Shown here one piece after another: positions 46,744 to 57,935 of a stretch of 64,000 nucleotides of DNA (positions within the stretch are counted from its first letter, which is position 1; every line of letters begins with the position of its first letter). The notes beneath the pieces were generated by a model that worked only from the letters and a program-made list of their open reading frames with translations, had not been told where the DNA came from and ran no database searches. A program made the translations under genes and the position numbers. The DNA comes from Tomocerus qinae (Eukaryota > Arthropoda > Collembola > Entomobryomorpha > Tomoceridae): assembly GCA_020055645.1 (NCBI GenBank), contig CM034547.1, positions 43,974,409 through 44,038,408 of the forward strand, in the 5' to 3' direction.

Positions 46744-49700
46744 CGATATACGTAATCGCCCTGATTTTATGTCAGTGTACACTTAAACCAGATTATGCAT
46801 GCTATTGTTATCTGTCTGTCCACCTGCACCACAAGCAAACAAGTGCCAACCACAACTGACACCGAATTTCGGGAGTACAATAGTATAAATGGGAATATTA
46901 CAATTGCAATCATAACTAATAACCGACTATAACTTCTTTCTGTGCACATGTTAATTACTTGCTTCTTGTAATGTAGATGTGACATGTGGTACCCAAAATT
47001 CTTTTGACATGTATCAGTAAGCACTGGAGTGAATAAACATCTAATGCGTCAATTTTGTCCTAAACAGGATTGCATTACGTTTTCGGTTTAGTACAGCTAT
47101 ACATATCAGAAGTACATCAATAACAATTAAAATAACTGGCGAAACTAGGATATATTAATTGTACATGATGTAACAATAGTCCTAAAACATTAAAGGTACA
47201 CCTTAATATTATAGTTCAGATTGTTTTGTTTGTGTGCTCGAAATATGTTCCGTATACACTTATATCAAGTACAATAATAAGTTACATGAATGCTTACATA
47301 AGTCACACCCAACTTGTCCCTTGATTGACACTCAGTCCCCTATAAGTTGGAAGGGAAGTCTCTGGAATTTGTTGAACATCACTCAGAAGAGATGAGGGCA
47401 TCATTTTATTGTAGCACTGTAAAAGGATTGGCTTTCGCATTTGCATGAATCACACATGTTCAGTTTCGGTCAGTTAGCTGCATTGTATTTCTCACTTGGT
47501 AGCTTCATGAAGAATTCTTATGAAGTTGTATAAAGATTGTGAGTTGGAATATACATACATCGTTCGAAAATATAATACTAAAGCTTGCACTAATTGTATC
47601 CATTACAACTTTATTAGATACGTGGCTGATATTAAATCTTAATTTACTAAATATACTTAGAATAATTTATTTTACATAGAGACAGATGGATGCACAATTT
47701 TAAAACCTCAAGGTTCTGCCCGAATAAAATTACTTTGGCTAAAAGCTTTCTAGTGAAAAATGTAAATCAGGTTGGTGAAAGGGTAAATTTTTGGCCTTTG
47801 GTCATTCTTTATATTTTTATTTTCCACAGATTTGTAATTCGAAGTCTCATCTCTCTGTACGTATAGGACTCTATCATGGCAGGTTGTGCATTATTTTCCT
47901 GCGTATTAACTTGGTATTATGTGAAAGAATTCAGTAGAGCAGAGAGAATTGGAAATGTGAGACGGTCATTGTCAAAAGCTTTTGATGGAATTACAATTTC
48001 TAATAGAATCCTTTAGGCAATTTTGTATCGGAAAGACAAATCTGCAGATACAGGAAAGCAAAGAGGCAAATTGGGTTTATTTTGTCTATGACTCTACATA
48101 ATTTACCTCAACGACTCTTTTCTTTGCAGACTTTTCATCTTTCCACCCACTCAATGACTCAATGGCTTTAGGGTTGAATTCAATCTCATCCTATTCACAT
48201 CCAGAAAAGAAAAGTGAAATTCATCTGTTTTGGTCAGTTTAGTTCATTTTAGTTCACTAAGCGGAAGGGTTACTCACGGTTGCTACAAAAAAGAATGGAG
48301 CACAAAGGAGAAAAGACAAACATATGAAATCGGATCCTAATAGAAATCCTAATCCAAAAAAGCCAACAGTGAGCCAGCAAAGTTCTGTCAACCAAACACA
48401 CAAGCATCAACCTTCATCATCGGATTTCTGCATTGTGCACGTAACACCGTGAGTACGTAGTGACTAGCGACGTCCATTCTTCTGACTGGATCAAGTCACA
48501 CTGTCGCAGATATAAGCACAGATTTCTACTTCCAAAGGGATCTTCGACCCACACTAAATACAATCATGTCTGTGGGCTTAAGTACATTTATGCACAGTAT
48601 CCACTAAAGGGAGCTTCAACCCTTTTATACTTTCTTTTCGAACACAGGCCATAATCTCAGAAGTACCTAATATATTTTGTTGAAAAAATTGTGATATTCA
48701 TCACCGAGTATATTTGGAAAATGACAATGCTCAAAACATTCCAAATATTGTAGTGTTTTAAGATATAAAATAAATGGAAGCATAGAATTTTCAGGTTAAA
48801 TTAAAGTCAATGCTCAACTACTTCATTGCTGGACTATCCATTTTATGTTACTATTTAACTAAATGTTATCACATATCATGCATCAGTCGAGGGATAAACG
48901 TGTTTACGTTGCTACTTACTTAAGTAGTGTTACTACAAGTGTATGCCAGATTACCCAAACATGGTTCTTAACATTTTATGGCTTGAGTTGCTTGATGAAA
49001 CATACACGAGGAATCTGTCAAACCAAACAAACGAGTCAATTGGAACAGTATATCCCATATAAATAGTAATACTTGCAAACAAAAATATTTTGTAGGCACT
49101 GTAGTAGTCGGGTGACGGGTATGTCTATGTTTTCTTATAATACATGATGGTTTGGTTGGTTAAAATTTCTTCCTAAAGCTTCCCTCTTTAGTTACTTGTT
49201 TTTCTTCCGGATCTAAATCCTTGATCTTGCCTACCGCCGCCGTCATTGATGTGATAATAGAAATAAGATAAATCCCTTGCATGCAAGATGAGAAAATGTA
49301 CGTTTACACTTTTGTATTTTCATACATAGGTACCGTACATAGACATAGTATGTTTAATAATAATTACATGTTATGATAAGAGAAAAGATTTAAAAAGACC
49401 GGCCTAAAAGCTTTAATAAATAGATACGTGAAGAATACTTTTAAAGTTGAAAAGTTTATTTTGTTAAGTGGATAGCAATGGCAAATGACTCGTTCTTCAA
49501 ATGGCAATAATTTCTCACGTTACAGTAAGCAATAAAAAAGGATTGTGTTGTAGAGCGACCTATGCTAGCTGGACTGTGGGCATTTGTGACAAAGCCTGAA
49601 CGAAGCAGGAAGTAAAATGATAAAATACTGCTTTTCCAAATGAGTTCACTAAAATGGGATGAAAGAGTTTAGTTTTTGAAAGGAAAACTCCATAAATTTT

Positions 49701-50231
49701 AAGAAGCCAAATCCAGTCCAATAGTGGTAATGTGTATTGGTTTATTGACGAGAACATTGATCCGCCCATTCCATGTGGAAACGAACTAAAACTGAATGGC
49801 TGTTTACAATACTTGTACTGTCATTACTATAACTGCCTTAGTGCGATGGCAAAGGATCTAACTTTCCTCACCTTATATGTCCATAGTATAAATATAACTC
49901 TGAAATGTGAATTGTTTTTCTCGTGATATAATTTTGACTACTTACTACACTACACACAGTGTAATAGTGTAATACACATCCATGGTGTGTCTGTGTATGC
50001 CTCTCTTGAGACAAGACAGGAGATATTTTTCAACATCGGTGTATCATTTTTGGTAAGTCATAACGTATAACAACAAATCTGTAGTTAACAATTAATAAGG
50101 TACATAATATAAAATGTTACAATCAAAAGTGCTGCAGTGTCGAGAACTGACTTAAATATTGAAGAAAAATATTATTATCAAGATAATTAAATTGTTGTAT
50201 CAATGAATGTAAGTAATTTGTTTTTACTGTT
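46744..50231. other. Non-coding stretch, nothing firmly supported
   Basis: Two small readings were noted. One is an ATG-initiated 46-codon frame at 47876-48016 with good start context. The other is an ATG to GT-donor frame at 48324-48448, rich in Asn, Pro, Lys and Ser. Neither has a recognisable family or linked exons. The region beyond the truncated gag (to about 49.9 kb) shows no pol or second LTR. Confidence 0.3.
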
Positions 50232-51749
50232 TTAATTGCAATCAGTACCTTGTTGAAATTGATTATTATTATTTTCATGTTGGTATTCATCTGGAGGTGA
50301 ATCCTGATCATAAGACGACCGAATGTTTGAGTCATCTTCTCTGATCAGTGGCATCACTCTAGATTTATTTCCATGGTGTGGATCTGTTTGAGGATAGTTA
50401 TACTGAAAGTTTCTGTAATTTTGAGGCGGCCCCGACTCTTGATGAGAATGGTAAGAGGGATGAGCACCGCAACTAGAATTCTGCATACGAGAAAAGTTAT
50501 GATTAGATTTGCCATTGTAATTATCAGTTTCCCTGTAATCATCATTAGAATTATTTTCAGATTTGTAATTGTTATTATCATATTGGTAATTATTATCAAA
50601 ATGTTGGTAGGAGTCATATTCATAGCTATCATAATAGGATTGGCGGTCCTTAGATCTGTTTTCAAAGGATTCCCTTTAAATTGTTTCTTCCATTTCTTGT
50701 CCGTTAGTAGTTTGTTCTCTGATTCTTTGGTCAGCTTCATGCTTTGTCAGTGGTGGTAGTGGAGATGGATATCTCTCATCATCACGTAAATTCTTCAAAG
50801 ACGTTTTAGCCGCTTGGATTAGGTCATCAGCCGTATGGAAGACAGCACTGCATAAGGTAAGTCGAAGTTTAGGAATAAGACCATCTCTGGCTCTGGAAAC
50901 TGAGACATCCATTGCTTCATTACGGTTTACTTGCTGTGCCAAGGTGACCATGTCATACACATATGTCTCCACTGATTCGTTTGATTGCTGGCGTCTGGTA
51001 TGTAAAATACGCTGTCTCTCATTCTGGACTGCTGGAGAATCATATTTGGCGTTGAATAGTAGACGGAATTCTTCCCAAGTGACGATAGTATGTTTCACGA
51101 GGTCATACCACTGTTTGTTCTCTTTATCTAAAATACTTGGAATTAAATTAAACCATCGTTCTTCGTCGTAATGCTGTGCACGAAGGTACGTTTCAACATC
51201 ATCAAGATAATGATTTGCTGTAGAAGATTTTGCATTATATTGAGGAATTTTTAGATTAGGATTAGGTGCATTGACTACAATTGGTTGATTAGGATAATTA
51301 AGGAGGGGTTGCTGTACTAGCTGCAGAGCTGCATTAGCATTTGCTGGAGGGTTACCGGCAATCGGGTTTCCCTGTCGAGCATTTGCCTGGATTACATCCA
51401 TAATGTAGCGTTGCAAAAGGTTACGACTTTCCTCAGGGATAAGGTCAATAAGTTCATTAGGAAGATCAGGTAAGGCTATGTTATCCATAATTTTTAAACT
51501 ATTTATCGTATCAGTGCTAGGATAATTTGAATGGTTAGGAGTAAAAAAGTTTTGAATTACTGAACTAACTTCGCTACTGGTTGTAGTCTGACTGCCGACT
51601 TCTGCCTCGAAATCTACATCTGGATTGCTAGGTACTACTTCAGGAGTAGGAATATTTAATGCCTGTGCTTGCCTATTTAGAATTTCATCTAACTCTTGTT
51701 TCTGCCTGACTATGCTTCTATTAACAGCTCTATTCTTTTTATCTGCCAT
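50232..51749 (-). pseudogene. Retrotransposon gag, interrupted by an in-frame stop
   Basis: ATG at 51749. The first 357 codons hold a retrotransposon-gag capsid region (about residues 200-320, with WFNLIPSILDKENKQWYDLV and WEEFRLLFNAKY segments). An in-frame TAA at 50676-50678 ends that part. The same frame then continues without a shift for another 147 codons to a second stop at 50232-50234. This distal part is Asn/Tyr/Asp-rich (YDNNNYKSENNSNDD) and ends with a Gln/Asn-rich tail. No CCHC zinc knuckle is visible. The single nonsense codon and the missing pol indicate a decayed copy. Confidence 0.82.
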
Positions 51750-52537
51750 ACACGAGACAACTAAATTAAGTAATTAAAATGTTCGTGTAATGGTAAGATA
51801 AGACAAAATTGATTTAAATGAGAAATAAAGTCTGGCGACACGATGTCGCGACAAAAATAGAAATGTTCGGTAAGTAATAGGTTTTAAGATTTTGAAATGT
51901 AATGAAAATATTTAAATTAGGAGATTGTAGGTAATTAGTAGGTAGGAGAATTCATAATATAATCACTCGAATATACATGTATGGGTATATAGTTATTATG
52001 TTGATTAACATACCACGAAGATATAGTGTAGATTGAATAGCTATGTAGATAAGATTTCTCTGAAGAAAATTCTGGAAGGAAAGAGTCCACAGCATGGAAG
52101 GAAAAAGATGGCCACCGAGAGAAGAAACAGCCGAATGACTGGGCTGTAATTTAATGATGATCGGGGCAATGTGGACAGAATAGCTTTCCTTCTGAAACTT
52201 GAAAAAATTGATGTTAGAAAATATTTATTTTAATTTTCTGTTATTCGTTTCTGTAGGTATTTTTCAATGGTAAGTGTAAAAAATTTTAATCCGTTTGATA
52301 TTAATGAGCAATATGTGGTGGTAGTAAAAAATTGTAATTTTTTTGAGATTGCAATATATTATAAAATTGTGAACGATACATGTTACCATACAGTGAAGAA
52401 TTTTAGAACAGGTAGGCAGGTAAGTAGAACTTCCTCAGATCCCTCAACTTTGGAATTTTCACTTGTAGAGAGTTTGACGATACTGAAGTCACGGTGGGGG
52501 CCAGTGTCACTTGTGTTGCAGAAATTGGCAATACTGA

Positions 52538-52555
52538 TAATCGCGTTGGGGGCCA
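52538..52555 (-). other. Primer-binding site of the LTR element
   Basis: Immediately inside the LTR, the minus strand reads TGGCCCCCAACGCGATTA, close to the TGG-initiated primer sites of many invertebrate LTR elements. A second, diverged copy lies 48 bases further in (plus-strand GGTGGGGGCCAGTGTCA at 52496-52512), so this part of the leader is tandemly duplicated. Confidence 0.55.
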
Positions 52556-52556
52556 A

Positions 52557-53056
52557 TGTTAGTGAAACTATCCACTATTGTCTCTACTCAACTAACGTGT
52601 ACTGTATAATATGCACGATTAATAGGCTAGCTCAAATATGAAATTAAATAATATATAAAATGACCGACACGTCCAAGATTGAATTGGTGTACTCGGGGAT
52701 GAATTACTATTGCCACAGATCAGTATGCCAAGTCCAATTACACAGTATAATTGTCACAACAGTTTATTTCCGATTGATAGTAACCTCATTCCAATAGAGT
52801 CAACTAAAAGAGAATATAGAAAATAATAATTTCAGTTTCAAAGATTAAGACGAAGCAACAGACAATTAGTTTGACCATCGCGGTCGGGTAGCTCGAGCAG
52901 AAGTAAAACTTAGTTCAATTCGTCTTTCTGGTCTTGGCTTGTTCTGGCTTCGTTGGCTGTGAGTCTCCTCTGCATAGTTCATATTTGAATATCTGGCTTT
53001 GCCTCCGACAACTCGATGACTAATACGATGCGCAGGCCGTATAACAGAGCCTAACA
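52557..53056 (-). repeat. 5' long terminal repeat, 500 bases
   Basis: On the minus strand the LTR begins TGTTAG (53056-53051) and ends CTAACA (52562-52557), the canonical TG...CA ends with a 6-base inverted repeat. It is followed at once by the primer-binding site. An AATAAA lies inside (minus strand, about 52766-52761), a suitable place for the R region end. Confidence 0.78.
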
Positions 53057-53642
53057 TTTCTACCAACGTACCAACTATTATATTCTATGCTAAATGCTTA
53101 AAAAATGCTGGTTTGATTTCCTTTCATTGTTTCCTTTATGCCACTGTTTCATATTCATTATGTAGAGCAACATTAGTCATGTAATTTATGTCAGCCAAAA
53201 AGCCATAGCTTAACCACGAATAAGGCATGTACTGACACTAAACTCCCAAAACACAAAGTAGGAAGAAACGAGGACTATTGTTTCTTGAGTGGACATTTAT
53301 TACATATGGTACACACAAAATAACTTTTTTTAAAAATAATGTATGCTATTTACATACTTAGATCATCCATTCATGTCATATTATTTAACCATGCGAGTCT
53401 TACAAAATCATTTATTTGACAACAATGACCATCAAAAGCCAAATCAAAAGCCAAGTTTTAACATGAGAGTTATATTTAATTCGGTACTTCAACCTGCAGA
53501 CACACGCAGTCATTGCCGATAAAGTAAGAAAATCAATTACAATACTTTTTAATGCAATCTTACTGTAATATTACCTTCTTATTGCGTAGCTTTAATGAAT
53601 TAGTAATAGGTTACAGTTTAGTTAGTAATAAAATAGTTTACA

Positions 53643-53912
53643 TCAAAAATTCACAATGCCTGCATCGTAATTTTGTTCTATTTTAATGGCAGGCACTAAT
53701 ACTAGAATTATTGGGATTTTGAGATACGGATCATTCCAAATGACAATATTGTACAGTACACTATAGATAGCTAATTTCAACTTATACGTGTCATCAACAC
53801 GCAGTATCAGCAACATCTCCATAATGGTTGAAAAAATATTTTTTTCAATCTTTTGGTTTACCTCAATGATAATAAAACTATCATATTCCAGTAAGGCTCT
53901 ACTTGGTAAGTA
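53643..53912 (-). other. Unrecognised open frame, possibly a 3' coding exon
   Basis: A minus-strand frame of about 89 codons ends with TGA at 53643. It has no ATG at its start (its first possible start is GTG) and reads like an alpha-helical protein (SRALLEYDSFIIIEVNQKIE, MEMLLILRVDDTYKLKLAIY). An AG followed by TAGAGCC at the start could be an acceptor. I do not recognise the family and found no partner exons. Confidence 0.2.
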
Positions 53913-54506
53913 CACATTTAATATTTCTTATAATCTTATGTAAGATTTCTTATTACTTGTGTATCCTTTAATTACAAATTACAATTAATTATAAATCACT
54001 GAATTATAGTAATTTGAAAGCTATTTACATATATACAATTTTCGATGAATGCGGTTTCTACTTCTATAGATATAAAAATTGACACGGGAAAAGATATTCC
54101 AACTTTTCCACTAGGAAGTACATCTTACGTAATTTACCGTAAAAGTGTAGGTAATACCATTTAAAACAAAATTCTAAATTAGAGAATTCAATAATTGTGG
54201 ATGAAATGGAAGCTAGTGAGTTATGTGAAGTACACTGTTTACTGTTGTCAATAACCGTTAGTTGGGTAATGAATGTCTAAGTGATTTCCTCAAAATAGAA
54301 GAATGCGTGCGTACTGAAAGTTGGGCATATTATACTAATGGATTGATTGATTTAGCGTTTTCCAGGGCTTCAGAAAATGACTTAGTCAACAGAAATGGTT
54401 ATTGATTACAGTTCAGTGCAAGATAAAACTCCGAAGAGTTTCCATTTCAAATACCATGACACAACCCTTTTTTGAGATTAACAGGACTGTCTTAACAAAT
54501 TACTAG

Positions 54507-55160
54507 TTACCTTGGATTGAAGCCCGACGAATTTGCGAGACAACTATCGGACGTTTAGCAATTTTTATAGAGGAAAAAGATGGACAAAGTGTTATAGACG
54601 AGATTCGAAAGATAAGTATTCCTTATTCGGAAACCTATGATAGAGCAGAAAACGAGCATGAATTCGGCATGGACAGAAGATATTGGTTTGGACTTTCGGA
54701 TATCGGTTGGGAAGGCGATTGGACGTGGATGGATGATGGTAGTAAACTTAAATACTCATCGTTGTGGTATCCGAATCAGCCTGACCATGTTCGCCTACAC
54801 AAGTTAGAACATTGCGCTGCATTATGGAATCCAATTTACTATCTTAGAGAAAGCCATTCTTGGAATGACGAGCCATGTGAAAATAAACTGTATTTCATTT
54901 GTGAGAAAGTTAAGGACAAAACTATGCGAGCTGGAAGATTCATTAAAGAAAGAAGGATCAAGAGAATCACTTCCACAGAACCAACGTCAACACAAAAAAC
55001 AACAAAGACCACTTCAACAGAGATTTTGGCAATAACAGCAACTCCTACAACAATGCCCACCACAGCTCTGACAACAACTCCGTCAACAACTCCGTTAACA
55101 ACTCCGTCTACAACTCTGAAAACAACTCCCATCACAACGCCAACAACTCCCACCCTTTAA
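54507..55160 (+). CDS. C-type lectin with Thr/Pro-rich mucin-like tail (3' exon, partial)
   Basis: The exon opens after an acceptor (ATTACTAG at 54499-54506) and codes 217 residues. It contains nearly all of a C-type lectin domain: WIEARRIC (Cys10), GRLAIF, the YWFGLSDIGWEGDWTW core, QPD at 91-93, Cys103, WND at 119-121, Cys124 and FICEK with Cys132. The four cysteines give the two conserved disulfides (10-132, 103-124). QPD in the Ca2+ site is the galactose-type motif, and WND supplies the other Ca2+ ligands, so sugar binding is likely. From about 155 to the end the protein is a Thr/Pro/Ser tandem array (TTTPSTTPLTTPSTT type), a probable O-glycosylated tail. The first domain strands and the signal peptide must lie in upstream exons that I could not place. 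Likely secreted or surface recognition; immune role is inference. Confidence 0.82.
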   Translation, partial: LPWIEARRICETTIGRLAIFIEEKDGQSVIDEIRKISIPYSETYDRAENEHEFGMDRRYWFGLSDIGWEGDWTWMDDGSKLKYSSLWYPNQPDHVRLHKLEHCAALWNPIYYLRESHSWNDEPCENKLYFICEKVKDKTMRAGRFIKERRIKRITSTEPTSTQKTTKTTSTEILAITATPTTMPTTALTTTPSTTPLTTPSTTLKTTPITTPTTPTL

Positions 55161-57614
55161 TTTACAACTGCGTGCACTGCATAGACTAAAACAGTCTTAT
55201 TGTACAGTCTTATTTAGTGGTCGGTGCGTGCACTGTATACCAACAAAAATGATATAATAAGTAAACAAAATTTTTATTGCTGTTCTGAACCAAGAGGCAC
55301 AGTAAATATAGAGTTAGTATACAGACGTTTTAGACTCGTCTCCATTTACTTTATAATAATTTATCTCGATATTTTACAAAGTTGCAATGCATAGAAGTTC
55401 TCTCTTATAATTATATCGCACCTTAACTAAAGCACATTGTTGAAAAATTCGGATGGTAACAAAAAGAACTTCACCAATCATTCAATTTGTAAATTTAATG
55501 TCATTAGTAAATACGTTCTGCTCTGATATCACATTTGTGTAGTTGACATTTGACAGTGTGAAAATGCAACAGAAAGTGTTAAATTGTCATGTTAATTACT
55601 TCGCATAGTGTACAATTAGTCAAAATTAATCCCAAGCAGGAAAAGTCTTCATTAAAGAATGTATTATGCTGATTACATTAAAGCAACACATAGCGTAGGC
55701 TGTTCTTGTTTAGAAGAGTATGCAGCTTTTATGTTCTATTTCTATTGCGGAGTAATTAAGTCTAATTGAGACAATCGCTCATTTCTGCTCACTTAGCGTT
55801 TCTCTAGCCGTCAAACCCTTTCGGAGAACATTCCTCTTTCTTTCACAGCACATTCTCTGGAATAAGCAATTTAGTTGAGTAATACACAAGTGCCCTTTTT
55901 GTGCTGTTTTTGACTCTTTTTTAAGTTTAATTGAACTGATGAACACTCGTGTGCGACTTGAAAGATGTGGAATGGAAGATTGAGAGAGATGGGCAATATT
56001 ATGTCCCACTAAATAAATACGACCTAATATTAATACAAATAAGTATAGCTCAAGTTAAAGTTTTTATAAAATCCGTAAAAATTCTTTTGTATAAGTACAG
56101 TACTCGCATTAATTTCCACGGGCTTAGCCTTAATGTGTACATATTGTTAATATATAGGTGCAAACAAGTCCAATATTGTAAAAAGAGCTGAGTGCTATGC
56201 TTTGTTAAGAAAACTAAACTGACCAGAGAACACGTGGCCAAGGTGCCAAAACGAAAACTGTGTCTCGAGAGCTATGAACACTTATTCCTACCATTCGCGT
56301 ATTAGCGAAAGGTTCCTAATATTCTTTGCAAATGATTTAACTTTTTATTTGCCCGTAGACATAATGCTTACTGTAGAACAGAATTAAAGAGATCAACATA
56401 GAAGAAAAGGTAACCAATGAAATACGAAATGCGTACATCCGATTACACAGTAACCCTATGAATCTTCTAATCCTTTTAATAACCGAGAAAGATGACTAGT
56501 ATAGTGCTACTAATATGTAGAGCTGCCAATAATCGTAAACTTTTACGATTATTAGTAGCCGAATCCGGGTGTGCAAAGAATAGTTTGCTAAGCTATTACA
56601 TTAGCAGTTTGAAGGATTAGAGGATGAAACCAAGTGGAAATCGGGTCCTCGTTTAATTTAAAACTTTTAACTCATAAAGAATATACCATCATAATTTTTG
56701 CAACGTAATGACAAGTAACGGGGTAGGGAACAGAAATAGCGGATTAAATTCACTGAACTTATTCCTTATAAAGCAGAAGAATAGACAAGCCGAGCCTACT
56801 GAAATTATTCTACAAATTAACTGAATCTCCGAAAGCTCCATACACTACATCCTTATGGACAGTAACGGGTTGAACTATGTGTTAGGGTTGCGTAATAGTA
56901 ATAACAAAAGGTCACGCTGGTGGAAGAAACCAATATAAATGTACATGTAGGCAACTTGTATGTATAAGCGTTTGCTGGGTTTGAATATGAATGTCATATA
57001 GATATTTGGAGTCTGACTATGGTTATGTCGCGTATTAATTTGCTGCCTTTATTATTGAGGGCTGCAGTGCAGATAGTTTTTGACAGTAACAGTTTGACTG
57101 GTGCCATTTTATTCCTGCAATACTTACATTATTATCCTTTTGTCATTATTGCATTTGCTAATATTTATTATTGCTCTTTTCCGTGCCCCATATAGTTTAA
57201 TGTCTCAAGCCATATTCATAACTTGCAGAGTGGGCTTATGTATTTTTAGCCGCGTGATGTGTATTATTATGCATTGATGCCATCAGTTGCACTGCACAAT
57301 GAATTGTGCTCTATTAATGACAGAATATAATCTATACCATTTCTGTCATTTCTAATTGCACTTTATGTTAAAGCTGAATGTGTGTATGACTCACGTCTCA
57401 TCTTGGAGTATGTACAAGCTTAATATCTACACGTAGGTACAATCAATTTTAGTATTCCCTCACAAAGTTCCCAAAATACAAATAGTGAAAAATATGACAG
57501 AGAAAAATAAAACAGGTTGGGTTACACTTCTACAGGCGTGGTACCGATACCACATTGAGGTAGTAATACTACTATAAAGGTTTTATAATAGGGGGTTATA
57601 ATTCAGGCTGTCAG
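55161..57614. other. Non-coding stretch, one strong hairpin
   Basis: Apart from the hairpin at 56528-56553, nothing was identified. Open frames are short and unrecognised. Confidence 0.4.
56528..56553. repeat. Perfect 12-base hairpin
   Basis: AATAATCGTAAA, a two-base loop and TTTACGATTATT. It could be a relic of transposon ends or a cruciform; no flanking duplication seen. Confidence 0.6.
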
Positions 57615-57935
57615 GGACCGATTCCTACGAGGGAATCACTCCTAAAAGACTTTACTCCTAAAGGATTCCTAAAAAGTACTTCTTCCTCCAATGCAATATA
57701 TTAACTGATTGTTTTTAATTATTTTAGAGGTACCCTTTATACCACATTTAATCGTGACTGTTCGATGGGTTTAGAAATCAGTTTAATTTTCAGTATCTTT
57801 AATGTTAGTTAACTGTTAAGACAATCTTAAGCTGTTATTATATGATTAAGTTGGACTGGACATAGTATTAGCTGGCCGTAGGAGTCCTTTAGGAGTAAAG
57901 TCTTTTAGGAGTGATTCCCTCGTAGGAGTCGTTCC
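57615..57935. mobile_element. MITE with 57-base inverted repeats
   Basis: The left arm 57615-57671 and right arm 57879-57935 are inverse complements with about three differences, sharing TCCTACGAGGGAATCACTCC at the ends. The interior of about 207 bases is non-coding. No clear target duplication could be read, so the exact boundary may be off by a few bases. Confidence 0.78.

Larger units (their letters stand above)
50232..53056 (-). mobile_element. Partial Ty3/gypsy-like LTR retrotransposon (5' LTR, leader, gag)
   Basis: Read on the minus strand, the order is 5' LTR (53056-52557), primer-binding site, a leader of about 790 bases and a gag frame down to 50232. No protease, reverse transcriptase or integrase follows, and no second LTR copy was found in the window. 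The gag frame is broken by a stop. The element is a truncated, inactive copy. Assignment to Ty3/gypsy rests on the retrotransposon-gag capsid-like segment and the LTR plus primer-site layout. Confidence 0.8.

Noticed and set aside
47876..48016. 46-codon plus-strand frame beginning MAGCALFSC with A at -3 and G at +4
   Set aside because: No family match, no linked exons and no nearby promoter or poly(A) signal; a frame of this length is expected by chance in this much DNA.
48324..48448. ATG to strong GT-donor frame (41 codons, rich in Asn, Pro, Lys, Ser) that could be a first coding exon
   Set aside because: Low complexity and no downstream acceptor exon could be recognised.
52267..52641. Plus-strand 124-codon frame
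   Set aside because: It is antisense to the leader and LTR edge of the minus-strand retroelement and overlaps the primer site; treated as a chance frame.
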